NCBI RefSeq assembly: GCF_900102025.1
Contig: NZ_FNAU01000008.1
Span: 1 to 64,000 of the forward strand
Length of the DNA: 64,000 nt
Direction: 5' to 3'
Source: Actinobaculum suis
GTDB taxonomy: Bacteria > Actinomycetota > Actinomycetes > Actinomycetales > Actinomycetaceae
The first letter of the stretch is position 1; each line of letters opens with the position of its first letter. The notes under the pieces were generated by a model. The model had not been told where the DNA came from. It saw only the letters and a program-made list of their open reading frames with translations, and made no database searches. The translations under genes were made by a program, and so were the position numbers. Below, one piece after another: positions 52,641-61,800 of this stretch.

Positions 52641-53645
52641 ATGATGGAAATGGCCGAAGAACGTATTGAAGACGTCATTATTGTTGGAAGCGGGCCGGCG
52701 GGATGGACCGCCGCAATCTATGCCGGCCGGGCCGGCCTCAGCCCGCTCGTATTAGCTGGGAAAAAACCTTTGGGCGAGCTAATGCGCACCCACCGTGTAT
52801 ACAATTTCCCCGGCTTCGCCGAAGGCATTGAAGGCGGGGAGCTTATGGACGAAATGCGCGTGCAAGCTCTGCGTTTCGGGGCGGGCGTGATCTACGAAGA
52901 AGTAACGGGCTTCGCGCTATCTGAGCCCATCAAAGTGGTCCGTACCGATGAACGCGTGTACCGGGCCAAGGCCGTGATCTTGGCGGTGGGAGCACGGGCC
53001 CGCCAGCTCGGAATTCCGGGAGAAAACGAATTTGCGGCCCGCGGGATTTACTACACTTCCCGCGTGAACGGCCCGGACCTAGAAGGCAAAGAAGTGGCCG
53101 TAGTAGGCGGGGGAGATTCTGCGGTGATCGCCGCTTCCTTCCTTTCCCGCTTCGCCCGGAAAGTGCATCTCATCCACCGGCGCGACCACTTGCGGGCGGT
53201 TAGCCCACTGGCCGAACGCGTGCAGGATGCAGAGAACATTGAGATCCACTGGAATACGGAAATCACCCAGGCACTCGGTCCGCGCGATGGGAATCTGGAA
53301 GCGATCCGGGTACGTACCGCGGCGTCGGCCGCAAACGTAGGTAACGGTACCGAAAGTACAGAAAACGATACGGAAACCGATATTCCGGTAGATTCGCTTT
53401 TCGTGGAGATCGGCCGGGAACCGAATACTGCGCTTTTGCAGGAGGAACTAGACCTGGGGTCCAATGGCTACATTTTGGTGCAGGCACCATCTTCGCGCAC
53501 CAGCCGTTCCGGCGTCTTTGCCTGCGGTGATGCGATCGATCCGGTGTACAAGGAGGCGATCAACGCGGCCGCTTCCGGGTGCCGGGCAGCTATCGATGCG
53601 CAACGGTACGTAGAAGATATCGACGCCGTCGCCGCCGCCAAGTAG
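52641..53645 (+). CDS. thioredoxin-reductase-like flavoprotein lacking the redox CxxC
   Basis: 334 residues. FAD motif VIIVGSGPAGWTAAIYAGRA, NADPH motif VAVVGGGDSAVIAASFLSRF with downstream HRRD, and a C-terminal FAD motif VFACGDAIDPVYKEAINAAA all follow TrxB. In TrxB the CATC pair stands just before the NADPH motif (GVSYCATCDG). Here the equivalent is ARGIYYTSRVNGPDLEGKEV, with no cysteine. It therefore cannot be a normal thioredoxin reductase, and may be a NAD(P)H oxidoreductase of the ferredoxin-NADP reductase-like branch. ATG 52641 is chosen among clustered starts (52590, 52644, 52650). The 3' end is continued by a 24-bp array. Confidence 0.88.
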   Translation: MMEMAEERIEDVIIVGSGPAGWTAAIYAGRAGLSPLVLAGKKPLGELMRTHRVYNFPGFAEGIEGGELMDEMRVQALRFGAGVIYEEVTGFALSEPIKVVRTDERVYRAKAVILAVGARARQLGIPGENEFAARGIYYTSRVNGPDLEGKEVAVVGGGDSAVIAASFLSRFARKVHLIHRRDHLRAVSPLAERVQDAENIEIHWNTEITQALGPRDGNLEAIRVRTAASAANVGNGTESTENDTETDIPVDSLFVEIGREPNTALLQEELDLGSNGYILVQAPSSRTSRSGVFACGDAIDPVYKEAINAAASGCRAAIDAQRYVEDIDAVAAAK

Positions 53646-53724
53646 GCCGTGGAAGCCGCCGGCAAGCAGGCCGTAGAAGCTGCCGCTAGGCAGACCGTGG
53701 AGGCCGCTGCCAAGTAGACCGTGG
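53625..53724. repeat. 24-bp tandem array overlapping the flavoprotein stop codon
   Basis: Units GCCGTCGCCGCCGCCAAGTAG (53625-53645, the gene end), GCCGTGGAAGCCGCCGGCAA... (53646), GCCGTAGAAGCTGCCGCTAG... (53670) and ACCGTGGAGGCCGCTGCCAA... (53694). Period 24, beginning inside the reading frame. Confidence 0.9.
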
Positions 53725-53775
53725 GGGAAAACGAGCGCCGAGCCGCTAGGTAGGTGCCGGGCTGGCAAGCAGGCG

Positions 53776-54186
53776 CTACGCGGCGCGAGACGCTACCGCG
53801 TAAGCGCCGGCCCACGGTTGTGGCGTGTTATCTAGTTGCCGAAAATGGGCTTGTGCGCCGGACGGCTGGCCTGCCAGCTGGCTCGCCTGCGCGTTTGCTT
53901 GCGCGCCTGCCTGCTCGCTTGCCTCGTACAAAGCTTGGCGGCGGGCTTGGCGGCGGCGTGCCCGGCGGCGCACCATTACGAAGCAGGCGATAGGGCCCGC
54001 AAAAGGTATGAGCGCAATCGCGCACCACAGCACTTTCACGCTCACCGGTAGGGAAGAAAGCGCCACCCAGTTGAGGGCGAGAAGGAAGAAAATCAAAGCG
54101 AGTGCGCACGCGGCCAACACCAAACCGATTACGCCGATCACGGCCGGGAGGTTCAAACCGCGCACCATGTCCATGAGCTTGTCCAT
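53776..54186 (-). CDS. PLDc_N-domain membrane protein
   Basis: 136 residues: two helices (AVIGVIGLVLAACALALIFF; VKVLWCAIALIPFAGPIACF) matching the phospholipase D N-terminal (PLDc_N) small-protein family, then a basic and Gln/Ala-rich tail (RRRARRRQARRQALYEASEQ). The tail repeats AQAN/AQAS-type units. ATG 54186 follows TAGCTT by 6 nt (leaderless), divergent from the amidase. Function is unknown. Confidence 0.75.
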   Translation of the reverse strand: MDKLMDMVRGLNLPAVIGVIGLVLAACALALIFFLLALNWVALSSLPVSVKVLWCAIALIPFAGPIACFVMVRRRARRRQARRQALYEASEQAGAQANAQASQLAGQPSGAQAHFRQLDNTPQPWAGAYAVASRAA

Positions 54187-54344
54187 GTTTTAAAGCTAGG
54201 GCGGGCCGGGCGAAAAGGGATGGGCGCCAGCTCTCTTCGATGGTAGACCTAGGTGTACCATCGGGCGGCGCCCGGCTCCGCCCGGCTCCGCCGCGCGGCA
54301 AGTTTCCGTGGCCAGTGCCGCGCGAGCTGGATAGGATTAGGTGC

Positions 54345-55892
54345 ATGACTTCCCGTGCTTTTGATCTGGGCGGTATCGACCCGCTGGATTTGCCGGCAGT
54401 GGAGCTGGCCCAAGAAATGAAAAATGGACGCGTGGACCCGGTAGAACACACCGAACGGGTGTTGGATCGTGCCCACGGCCCAGGCGCTACCATCGGCGCC
54501 TTCGCCAGTTATGCGGAAGATCTATCTTTGCGGCAAGCCGAAGCGGCCCGGCAGGCCATTGCCGCCGGAGACCAACGGCCCCTCCTAGGTGTCCCCTTCC
54601 CGATCAAAGATGCCACGGCAGTAGAAGGCTTACCTTTCGAACTGGGTACGCCCTTGCTGGCCGGCAATATTGCTAGCCACACGGACGGCGTGGCCCAAGA
54701 CATCCTGGACGCCGGCACGGTAACCATTGGCAAAACTAATGTGCCCGAATTCTTGTTCCCCGGCTATACCGAACCGGAAGGGAAAACCCCGGCCCGTTCG
54801 CCGTGGGATTTGCGGCGCACGGCCGGCGGTTCCAGTGGCGGATCGGCCACGGCAGTAGCTGCCGGTATCGTCCCCATCGCCCACGGGAACGACGGCGGAG
54901 GTTCGTGCCGCATCCCGGCCGCCTCCTGCGGCATTCTCGGCCTGAAAACTACGCGCGGCCTGGTTTCACCCGGCCCGCACGGCAATGCCGGCCCCGGTTT
55001 AGGCGTGCATGGCGTACTTACCCGCACGGTTATGGATATGGCAGCCGGGCTGGACACGATCGCCCATATTCGCCCGGGCGACGACTACCCCTACCCGCAC
55101 GAATACTCGTATTTGCAGATCATTCGGGCCGAACCGCGGCCCACTAGCACCACTTTTGAAGGATTGCGGGTAGGTGTACTTACCGAACCGCTCAATGTAG
55201 ACACAAACGTGCATTCCGGGTGTCTGAATGCGGTAGACCGCGCCGTTAGCCTCCTCGAAAGCATGGGCGCACAAATCACGCGGATTAGCCGCCCCTTCGG
55301 CCCGGAAGATTGGGCGGCTTTCATGCCGATCTGGCAGAGCATGGCCGTCACCCTCCCGATCCCGCCCGGCGGCGTCGAAAAACTCAAACCGCTCACGCGG
55401 TGGCTATACGAAACCGGGCAGCAAGTAAGCCTCAAAGAATTTTTGGCAGCACAAGCAGGAATGCAGGCAATCGCCCGGCGCATGGGGCTCGCTTTCGCAG
55501 ATTTCGACGTGATTCTCACCCCCGGGCTCGCTAAACCCGTGGTGGAACCGGGGTGGATGGAAATCCTGGACGACCCAGCGAAAGACTTCGAGCGGCAATG
55601 CGAATACACGCCGTGGACGAGCTCCTGGAATATGTTCGGCCCGGCCGCCCTCGCCGTGCCGCTACACCGCGAGACCATCCAGCGCGGCCAGTTCCGTGCC
55701 GAAAGCGATTCCGACGGCGTCCTTCCCGCCGGCGCTCCCGCCCGGCCAGACGATAACGAGCCGATCGAACTGCCCTTCGGCGTACACTTCGGCGCCGTGA
55801 TGCCCGGCCAAGAAGCGCTCTTGCTGCGCATCGCCCGCGCCCTGGAAATCCTCGACCCGTGGCCAGCCATTAAACGCCCGGTTGCGGCATAA
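54345..55892 (+). CDS. amidase signature family enzyme
   Basis: A 515-residue amidase. The Lys of the Ser-cisSer-Lys triad is in PFPIKDATAVEGLPFELGTP, and the signature stretch TAGGSSGGSATAVAAGIVPI continues to HGNDGGGSCRIPAASCGILG. Such enzymes hydrolyse C-N bonds of amides; the substrate is not predictable, and gatA function is unlikely without gatB/gatC beside it. ATG 54345 follows TAGGAT by 7 nt (leaderless), so longer starts from 54240 are rejected. Confidence 0.9.
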   Translation: MTSRAFDLGGIDPLDLPAVELAQEMKNGRVDPVEHTERVLDRAHGPGATIGAFASYAEDLSLRQAEAARQAIAAGDQRPLLGVPFPIKDATAVEGLPFELGTPLLAGNIASHTDGVAQDILDAGTVTIGKTNVPEFLFPGYTEPEGKTPARSPWDLRRTAGGSSGGSATAVAAGIVPIAHGNDGGGSCRIPAASCGILGLKTTRGLVSPGPHGNAGPGLGVHGVLTRTVMDMAAGLDTIAHIRPGDDYPYPHEYSYLQIIRAEPRPTSTTFEGLRVGVLTEPLNVDTNVHSGCLNAVDRAVSLLESMGAQITRISRPFGPEDWAAFMPIWQSMAVTLPIPPGGVEKLKPLTRWLYETGQQVSLKEFLAAQAGMQAIARRMGLAFADFDVILTPGLAKPVVEPGWMEILDDPAKDFERQCEYTPWTSSWNMFGPAALAVPLHRETIQRGQFRAESDSDGVLPAGAPARPDDNEPIELPFGVHFGAVMPGQEALLLRIARALEILDPWPAIKRPVAA

Positions 55893-56207
55893 CGCGGCAA
55901 GGCACAGCTACGCCGGGCGGAAGCGGCCAGTACGGTTGCGCTGGGCCTAGCCCGGCCTAGTATGGCGCGGCGCGGCTACGCTGAGCCGAAGCGCAGCCGC
56001 GCGGTTACCGGGAAGGGCCGGCATGTAACTAGGGCAACGAGCACTAGTGCGGCCAGTGGCGGAGCTCTATGTTCGCACGAGAAAGAAACGCCCAAAAAAC
56101 ACGCCGTCCCGAACAGCCTTAAATCCAGCGTTAATCAAAATGCGTACTACTCTGGTAGCGTGCGGAAATTCCTTCCGTGACAGCGAAGTCTCAAGGAGAG
56201 GAACACT
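55893..56207. other. intergenic region before the dehydrogenase gene
   Basis: About 315 nt. It starts with degenerate GCGGC/GGCCTAG-type short repeats (55893-56000) and holds no credible gene. CAAGGAGAGG is the ribosome site of the dehydrogenase. No promoter box is clear. Confidence 0.4.
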
Positions 56208-57290
56208 ATGAAGGCAGCACGTTATTACGGTAACCGTGATATTCGGATCGAAGACATAGAACCGCAGCCCTTACTGCCGGGCACGGTTCGTATTGACGTG
56301 GCATGGTGCGGTATCTGCGGTTCCGACCTGCACGAATATTTGGACGGCCCGATCTTCTGCCCGCCCAAGGGCCACCCGCAGCCAATTTCTGGGGAGGAAT
56401 GCCCGGTCACGCTCGGCCACGAGATGTCCGGCGTCGTTGCTGAAGTAGGCGAGGGCGTAGAAAAGGTAAAGGTAGGGGACCACGTAGTGGTGGAACCGTA
56501 CCTGATTTACGACGACGTAGACACCAGCGAAAAGTCCACCACCTACCACCTTTCGAAGGATATGAACTTCATTGGTCTGGGTGGCGGCGGCGGTGGCCTC
56601 TCCGAAAACATCGTGGTCAAGGAACGTTGGGTGCATAAGATCCCGGATTCGATTTCACTGGACGAAGCAGCGCTCATCGAACCGCTTTCGGTGGCAGTGC
56701 ATGGCGTGCTCGACCGCGGGGAAGCGAAGAAAGGGCAGTTCGCGCTGGTGGGCGGGGCTGGCCCGATCGGGGTGCTGTGCGCGGCGGTCCTCAAGGCCGT
56801 GGGATGCACGGTGGCAGTTTCGGAGCTTTCGCCAAAACGGCGTGAAATGGCGCTGGAAGCTGCGGGCGTGGATTATGCCTGGAACCCGAACGAAGTTGAC
56901 ATCGTGGAAGAAGTGCAGAAAGCAACCGGCGGGAAGGGTGCCGAGCTGGCTTTCGAATGCACTTCGGTAGACGCGGTGCTCAACCAGCTGATTGCGGCGC
57001 TCGGGCCGCGGGGTGTGCTCGTAAATATGTCAATCTGGGGCCACCGCCCGCAAATCGACATGCATTCCGTAGTCATGAAAGAAATTGATGTGCGCGGGGT
57101 GATCGCCTACGTGAATACGCATCCGAAGACGATCGAGCTGGTCGCTTCCGGAAAGATCAACCTCAAGCCGTTCATCACCCGCAAGATCAACGTGGAAGAC
57201 CTAGTAGAGAAGGGCTTCGAAACCCTTATCCACCACAACGAGGATCAGGTGAAGATCCTTGTTTCCCCGAACGGGCAAGGCGAAGACTAA
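56208..57290 (+). CDS. zinc-dependent 2,3-butanediol dehydrogenase-like MDR enzyme
   Basis: A 360-residue medium-chain alcohol dehydrogenase. Catalytic zinc ligands are Cys in AWCGICGSDLHEYLDG and His-Glu in VTLGHEMSG. NAD(P) binding is FALVGGAGPIGVLCAAVLKA. The insert IFCPPKGHPQPISGEECPVT and the EPYLIYDD sequence are those of R,R-butanediol/acetoin dehydrogenases. It would interconvert acetoin and 2,3-butanediol; a related polyol substrate cannot be excluded. ATG follows CAAGGAGAGG. It is a single-gene unit ending in a strong hairpin. Confidence 0.88.
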   Translation: MKAARYYGNRDIRIEDIEPQPLLPGTVRIDVAWCGICGSDLHEYLDGPIFCPPKGHPQPISGEECPVTLGHEMSGVVAEVGEGVEKVKVGDHVVVEPYLIYDDVDTSEKSTTYHLSKDMNFIGLGGGGGGLSENIVVKERWVHKIPDSISLDEAALIEPLSVAVHGVLDRGEAKKGQFALVGGAGPIGVLCAAVLKAVGCTVAVSELSPKRREMALEAAGVDYAWNPNEVDIVEEVQKATGGKGAELAFECTSVDAVLNQLIAALGPRGVLVNMSIWGHRPQIDMHSVVMKEIDVRGVIAYVNTHPKTIELVASGKINLKPFITRKINVEDLVEKGFETLIHHNEDQVKILVSPNGQGED

Positions 57291-57391
57291 ACGCTTAGCC
57301 CTGGCTAAGAGTGCGCTACTGGCGCGAGCGTACCGCCGCAAAATGTGCGGTACGGCGAGAAGCTAGCGCTAACGCCAAAAAGGAATAACGT

Positions 57392-57432
57392 GCGCCGCGA
57401 GGGCGCGGGCTGCGGCTCGCCCCTCGCGGCGC
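57392..57432 (+). terminator. terminator hairpin after dehydrogenase
   Basis: A 12-bp perfect stem GCGCCGCGAGGG/CCCTCGCGGCGC around a 17-nt loop, followed by GGGCTTTAATAA. A second dyad (GTACCGC/GCGGTAC) lies upstream near 57330-57355. Confidence 0.75.
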
Positions 57433-57433
57433 G

Positions 57434-57557
57434 GGCTTTAATAAAGCCGGGCTTTACTACAGTCTGGCTTTACAGCCTGGCTTTATAGCACACCTTTATA
57501 GCCCGCCTTTACCGCCCGCCTTTACCGCCTACCTTTCCCGCCCGCCTTTATAGCCCG
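57434..57557. repeat. 13-bp tandem array running into the beta-lactamase-fold gene's stop
   Basis: CCTTTATAGCCCG-type units at 57493, 57506, 57519, 57532 and 57545 (exactly 13 bp), with longer GGCTTTA variants on the left. The TTA at 57548-57550 is the reverse complement of the TAA stop of the minus-strand gene. Confidence 0.92.
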
Positions 57558-58459
57558 CGCATTTCGGCGGTTATGGCCGGCCAGGCGTGGGAGTGGGCGC
57601 GGCCGAATTTCTGGGCACCCAAGAAAATGCCGGCTTTGCCCAGGTCTGGGTCTACCCAGATAAAAGAACCCGAAATACCAAAATGGCCAAAAGTGCGGGG
57701 AGAGAAATCATCTGCCAACCAGTGCGGGCGTTTATGACCGCGAATTTCGCAACCCAAACCCCACAAATTGTCTTCCTGATAGCCATAGCCAGGCAAAATC
57801 CCCGGTAGGCCCGCGTACTGGGCGCTTTGTGCGTAGCGTGCCAGCGGCTCCGAAATTAGTTGTGGATCCATTAGTTCGCGCACAAAAAGCCGCAAATCTT
57901 GCACATTAGAAAAAGCGCCGTGCGCGGGCGAACCGCGCAATTCGGAAGAAACCATGCCGAGCGGGCGAAATACGGAATCATGCACCCAGGTAGCAATCGG
58001 CATGCCCACCCGCTCCTCCACGTAACGGCCCAGCACTTCATAGCCATAGTTCGAATACACGCGCCGCTCGTACAGGCCGTGCGCGGGTGGGGTTATTGGC
58101 GCATCGGTACCCGGGCCCCACGCCTGGCCCATATCGGATTCCTTTCCGTAAGCGTAACGGGTGAGCCGGCGGGCGCCGTCGATCCGACGCCGAAACTCCC
58201 CATCCACCGGAAGCCCGGAAGCGTGCGCGAGCAGCGCGCACACGGGAAGCTGCCACGCCGTAACTTCATCATCTAGATCTAACTTGCCCGCTTCGATCGC
58301 CACCAAAACCGACCAGGCCACGATCGGCTTGGTAACCGAAGCTAGCGGCCACACGACTGCTGTGTCCGAATCCCGATAGGTGAGTTCGCCGCCGCGCTGC
58401 ACCACCCCGAGAGAATGTTTGAAGGGGAGGGTATCCGAAGCCAGGCGTGCACGATTCAT
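57548..58459 (-). CDS. serine hydrolase, class C beta-lactamase fold
   Basis: 303 residues. SxxK motif in WPLASVTKPIVAW, YxN in VYSNYGYEVLGRYVEE, and HxSGL-type LLAHASGLPVDGE. No signal peptide is seen, so it is probably cytoplasmic: an esterase, D-aminopeptidase or a peptidase-like enzyme instead of a resistance enzyme. The start ATG 58459 follows AAGAAT by 6 nt. The end lies in the 13-bp array. Confidence 0.88.
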   Translation of the reverse strand: MNRARLASDTLPFKHSLGVVQRGGELTYRDSDTAVVWPLASVTKPIVAWSVLVAIEAGKLDLDDEVTAWQLPVCALLAHASGLPVDGEFRRRIDGARRLTRYAYGKESDMGQAWGPGTDAPITPPAHGLYERRVYSNYGYEVLGRYVEERVGMPIATWVHDSVFRPLGMVSSELRGSPAHGAFSNVQDLRLFVRELMDPQLISEPLARYAQSAQYAGLPGILPGYGYQEDNLWGLGCEIRGHKRPHWLADDFSPRTFGHFGISGSFIWVDPDLGKAGIFLGAQKFGRAHSHAWPAITAEMRGL

Positions 58460-58748
58460 GAGGTTATTCTTCCACGCGCGGCGGCTGCCGGGCAGCGCTC
58501 TCGGGTCGCAGTTTTGTGGTACCCAGCGCCCGGCGCGCGGCGTTCGGTTAGTACGAACCCGGGCGGTGCCTAGCGCGCGGCGCGCGGCCTGGTACGTAGC
58601 TGAGCTGGGGCAATGCTCGGTGCAGGGTTGGTGGCACGCGGCGTTTAGCAGGTAGTAAACAAGCAGGACTAAAGTCTGAGAAAAATGAGGCCTGGCGAAT
58701 AGGCTCTAAGCCACAAACCAGACCGCTTTCGAAGGAGAAGGAGGCACT
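58460..58748. other. intergenic region before the permease gene
   Basis: About 290 nt between divergent genes, with GGCGCGCGGC repeated near 58530 and 58570. No gene. AAGGAGAAGGAGG before 58749 is the permease ribosome site. Confidence 0.4.
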
Positions 58749-60149
58749 ATGGTGACTTCTACCGCGGGACTAGTGGGCGTGCTGATAGCCGCTATCCTGC
58801 TCATTGTTTTTCTGATTGTTGTCCTCAAAATGCACGGCTCGATCGCGCTGACGATTGCTGCCATCGCCGTCGCCCTCGTTACCGGCGTGAAACTCTCAGA
58901 CGTGGGCGACCTGTTAGAAACCGGCGTGGGTGGCACGCTCGGCTTCCTGGTGCTGATTATTGGCTTTGGGGCTGTGCTTGGCAAAATGCTGGAAGTTTCG
59001 GGCGGTGCGGAACGGCTCGCAAACACTATGCTGCGTGTTTTCGGAGAAAAACGTGCCCCGCTAGTTATGTCCCTGTTGGGGATTATTGCCGGCATCCCGG
59101 TTTTCGTGGAGGTCGGTTTTGTGCTTTTGGTGCCCCTCGTTTTCGTGGTGGCCCGCCAGGCTGGAATGAGCAAGCTACGTATCGGCGTGCCACTAATTAT
59201 TTCGCTCATGTGCGTACACTGCCTGCTTCCGCCCCACCCGGCTGCCACCGCAATTTCTAATACTTTGGGTGCCGATATTGGCCAGGTAATTATGCTCGGC
59301 CTGCTCGTGGCCCTGCCGGCTTCGCTGATTGGTGGGCCGCTGTACATGCGCTTCGCGGACCGCTGGTTCGCGCGCCAGGAAGCCAAAGCCGAAATCCGTG
59401 CCGAATCCCTCGCCGAAAACCAGGCTGAAATCCATACCGAAAGCAGCGGGCGGCACGCTGCGCCGCAAACCCCGGCGCGGGAGCTACCCGGCTTCGGGAT
59501 TACTTTATTTACGATTTTGCTGCCGTTGCTTTTGATGATCGGCAAGACTATTACCGAGGCCACGCTGCCGGAGACGCATGCCTTGCAACACGCTTTTGCA
59601 CTGGTAGGGCACCCGATTATTGCCTTGTTGCTCTCTACGCTTTTCGCCTATTGGTCGCTGGGATTGCACCGGGGTGCTTCGCTCAGTCAGCTTTCGGAAG
59701 TAACGGATTCTTCCTTCGGGCCGATTGCGGGCGTGCTGCTAATTATTGGTGCGGGCGGGGCTTTCAATGCGGTACTTACCGAATCAGGAGTGGCGCCGGC
59801 TTTGGCGGAAGCACTCGGAAACCTGCCGGTAAGCCCGGTGATTATTGCCTGGCTGATCGCGCTGGTTTTGCACTTTGCGGTCGGTTCGGCCACGGTGGCG
59901 ATGATTTCCGCGGCCGGGATTGTGCTTCCGATGCTCACTACCAACCCGGATTTGAATCCGGCGGTGCTGGTTTTGGCGGTGGGTGCCGGGGCGATGGGGC
60001 TCACGCATGTTACGGATTCCCTGTTCTGGCTGTACAAGGAATACATGGGGATTTCGGTAGGCCGGGCCTTGCAAACCCTCACCGTTGGTACCACGATCGC
60101 TTCCGTGGTAGCCCTCGGCGGGGTGCTTATTTTGCACCTAGTTATATAA
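58749..60149 (+). CDS. GntP-family permease, probable D-serine (DsdX-like) or gluconate transporter
   Basis: A 466-residue polytopic protein with about 12 helices. ILIIGFGAVLGKMLEVSG-type, GIPVFVEVGFVLLVPLVFV and CVHCLLPPHPAATAISNTLG are the GntP-family signature. A cytoplasmic loop near residues 205-245 is charged (QEAKAEIRAESLAENQAEI). GntP proteins carry gluconate or, as DsdX, D-serine with protons. The gene immediately downstream encodes D-serine dehydratase, so D-serine is the better guess. ATG 58749 follows AAGGAGG. Confidence 0.88.
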   Translation: MVTSTAGLVGVLIAAILLIVFLIVVLKMHGSIALTIAAIAVALVTGVKLSDVGDLLETGVGGTLGFLVLIIGFGAVLGKMLEVSGGAERLANTMLRVFGEKRAPLVMSLLGIIAGIPVFVEVGFVLLVPLVFVVARQAGMSKLRIGVPLIISLMCVHCLLPPHPAATAISNTLGADIGQVIMLGLLVALPASLIGGPLYMRFADRWFARQEAKAEIRAESLAENQAEIHTESSGRHAAPQTPARELPGFGITLFTILLPLLLMIGKTITEATLPETHALQHAFALVGHPIIALLLSTLFAYWSLGLHRGASLSQLSEVTDSSFGPIAGVLLIIGAGGAFNAVLTESGVAPALAEALGNLPVSPVIIAWLIALVLHFAVGSATVAMISAAGIVLPMLTTNPDLNPAVLVLAVGAGAMGLTHVTDSLFWLYKEYMGISVGRALQTLTVGTTIASVVALGGVLILHLVI

Positions 60150-60193
60150 CGACGCCGGCCGCCACCGTATCTGGCACGCCCGGACGGCGTCGT
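60149..60193. promoter_or_regulatory. hairpin between permease and dsdA
   Basis: ACGACGCCG and CGGCGTCGT pair over 9 bp around a 27-nt loop, in the 152-nt gap. No T run follows. Its right half is part of an 18-mer that also occurs at 48113-48130. Confidence 0.5.
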
Positions 60194-60301
60194 ACCCGCT
60201 ATCGCCGGTAGATAACCGGTGCATCGTACAAAGAGGCAAATCGCCAAAAGCACAAAAGCATAAGGGCGCAAAAGAACCAAGAACTAGAAAGGAAAACTCC
60301 C

Positions 60302-61765
60302 ATGACGCAAACACCACAAACCCCAGAATCCAGCTCCGCGAACGCTGCTTCGCCCGCCGCCGCTAATACCGCCGCTAACCCGGAACCCAACCAGGCGAAC
60401 TCCGCTCCGCAGCAGGTACTTGGCAAAGACCTTTCCGCGTGGGTGGCCGAATATCCGCTTCTGGAAACGCTCATGAATTATCAGGAGACCGCGTGGTTTA
60501 ACCCGAAGGTCACCGGTGTTGCGGAAGGGTTGGAGCACGTGGGCCTATCCGCGGCGGATGTGGCAGATACGCGGCGCCGGCTCCAACGCTGGGCGCCTTA
60601 TTTGGCGCAGGTGTTCCCGGAGGCGCGGGCTACGGGCGGGATTTTGGAATCCCCACTGGTATGCGTACCAGATTTTAAGGCGCGCTTGGAAACCCACTAC
60701 GGCCAGGAAATTTCGGGCCAGTTGTGGGCGAAACTGGATTCACACCTGCCGATTTCGGGTTCGATTAAGGCCCGCGGCGGCGTGTATGAAGTGCTCAAAC
60801 ATGCCGAAGATATTGCGCTCAAACACGGGCTGATAGAACTGACGGACGATTACCGCGCCCTGGATACGCCGGCCGCGCGGGAAGTATTCGGCCAGTACAA
60901 AGTGGCCGTGGGTTCTACCGGAAACCTCGGCCTTTCCATTGGGATTATGAGCGCCCAGCTCGGCTTCCAAGCGTTTGTGCACATGTCTGCCGATGCCCGG
61001 CAGTGGAAGAAAGATAAATTGCGCGCGCACGGTGTTACCGTGGTCGAATACGAATCGGACTATTCGGTCGCCGTTGCGGAGGGCCGCAAACAAGCCGAAT
61101 CGGATCCTTCCATGTACTTCGTGGACGACGAAAATTCCACCTCCCTATTCTTGGGATATGCGGTTTCCGGGGCGCGGCTGGCCGGCCAGCTGCAAGCCCT
61201 CGAAGTTACGGTGGATGAAGAACACCCGCTGTTGGTCTACTTGCCGTGCGGGGTAGGTGGGGGCCCGGGCGGCGTGGCTTTCGGTTTGAAGTCCGTGTTC
61301 GGAGAAGCTGTACGTTGCATTTTTGCGGAGCCAACCCACTGCCCGTCCATGCTGATAGGCGTAATGACGGGCCAGCACGATAAAGTTTCCGTGCACGATT
61401 TCGGGATCGATAATGTGACTGCGGCAGATGGTTTGGCCTGCGGGCGGCCTTCCGCTTTCGTGGGTGAACACATGCAGCACCTGGTGGATGGTTACTATAC
61501 GGTGGACGACGCCGAAATGTACCGGCTCGTGGCCCTCTGTGCCGAAACCGAAAACCTGCGCATGGAACCTTCATCAGCCACGGCTTTTGCCGGCCCGGCA
61601 CACATTCTTGGCAGTGGCGAAGCCGCTACCGCTTACCGGGAACGCCTCGGGCTCACGCCCGAAAAACTGGCCCGGGCCACCCACCTGGGTTGGGTGACGG
61701 GTGGCAATATGGTGCCCCAAGCTGAAATGGACGATTACATTAGCCGCGGCAAATCTTTGCTCTAA
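60302..61765 (+). CDS. dsdA: D-serine dehydratase (ammonia-lyase)
   Basis: A 487-residue PLP enzyme converting D-serine to pyruvate and ammonia. The PLP lysine is in [20 protein letters not shown], and the glycine loop binding phosphate is [38 protein letters not shown] is also typical. The first 40 residues are a disordered Ala/Pro/Asn extension; E. coli DsdA has 442 residues. ATG follows AGAAAGGAAA. With the upstream permease it makes a D-serine uptake and detoxification/catabolism unit. Confidence 0.96.
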   Translation: MTQTPQTPESSSANAASPAAANTAANPEPNQANSAPQQVLGKDLSAWVAEYPLLETLMNYQETAWFNPKVTGVAEGLEHVGLSAADVADTRRRLQRWAPYLAQVFPEARATGGILESPLVCVPDFKARLETHYGQEISGQLWAKLDSHLPISGSIKARGGVYEVLKHAEDIALKHGLIELTDDYRALDTPAAREVFGQYKVAVGSTGNLGLSIGIMSAQLGFQAFVHMSADARQWKKDKLRAHGVTVVEYESDYSVAVAEGRKQAESDPSMYFVDDENSTSLFLGYAVSGARLAGQLQALEVTVDEEHPLLVYLPCGVGGGPGGVAFGLKSVFGEAVRCIFAEPTHCPSMLIGVMTGQHDKVSVHDFGIDNVTAADGLACGRPSAFVGEHMQHLVDGYYTVDDAEMYRLVALCAETENLRMEPSSATAFAGPAHILGSGEAATAYRERLGLTPEKLARATHLGWVTGGNMVPQAEMDDYISRGKSLL

Positions 61766-61800
61766 ACGGCGTCTTTGCTGCGCCGGGCGGCGCGGAACGG

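Noticed and set aside
53776-53993. Plus-strand open frame rich in LA/PAR repeats after the TrxB-like gene
   Set aside because: It is the complement of the repeat-rich tail of the PLDc_N protein and has no ribosome site.
57548-58459. Beta-lactamase conferring antibiotic resistance
   Set aside because: It has the fold motifs (SxxK, YxN) but no signal peptide. It is more likely an esterase or peptidase-like hydrolase.
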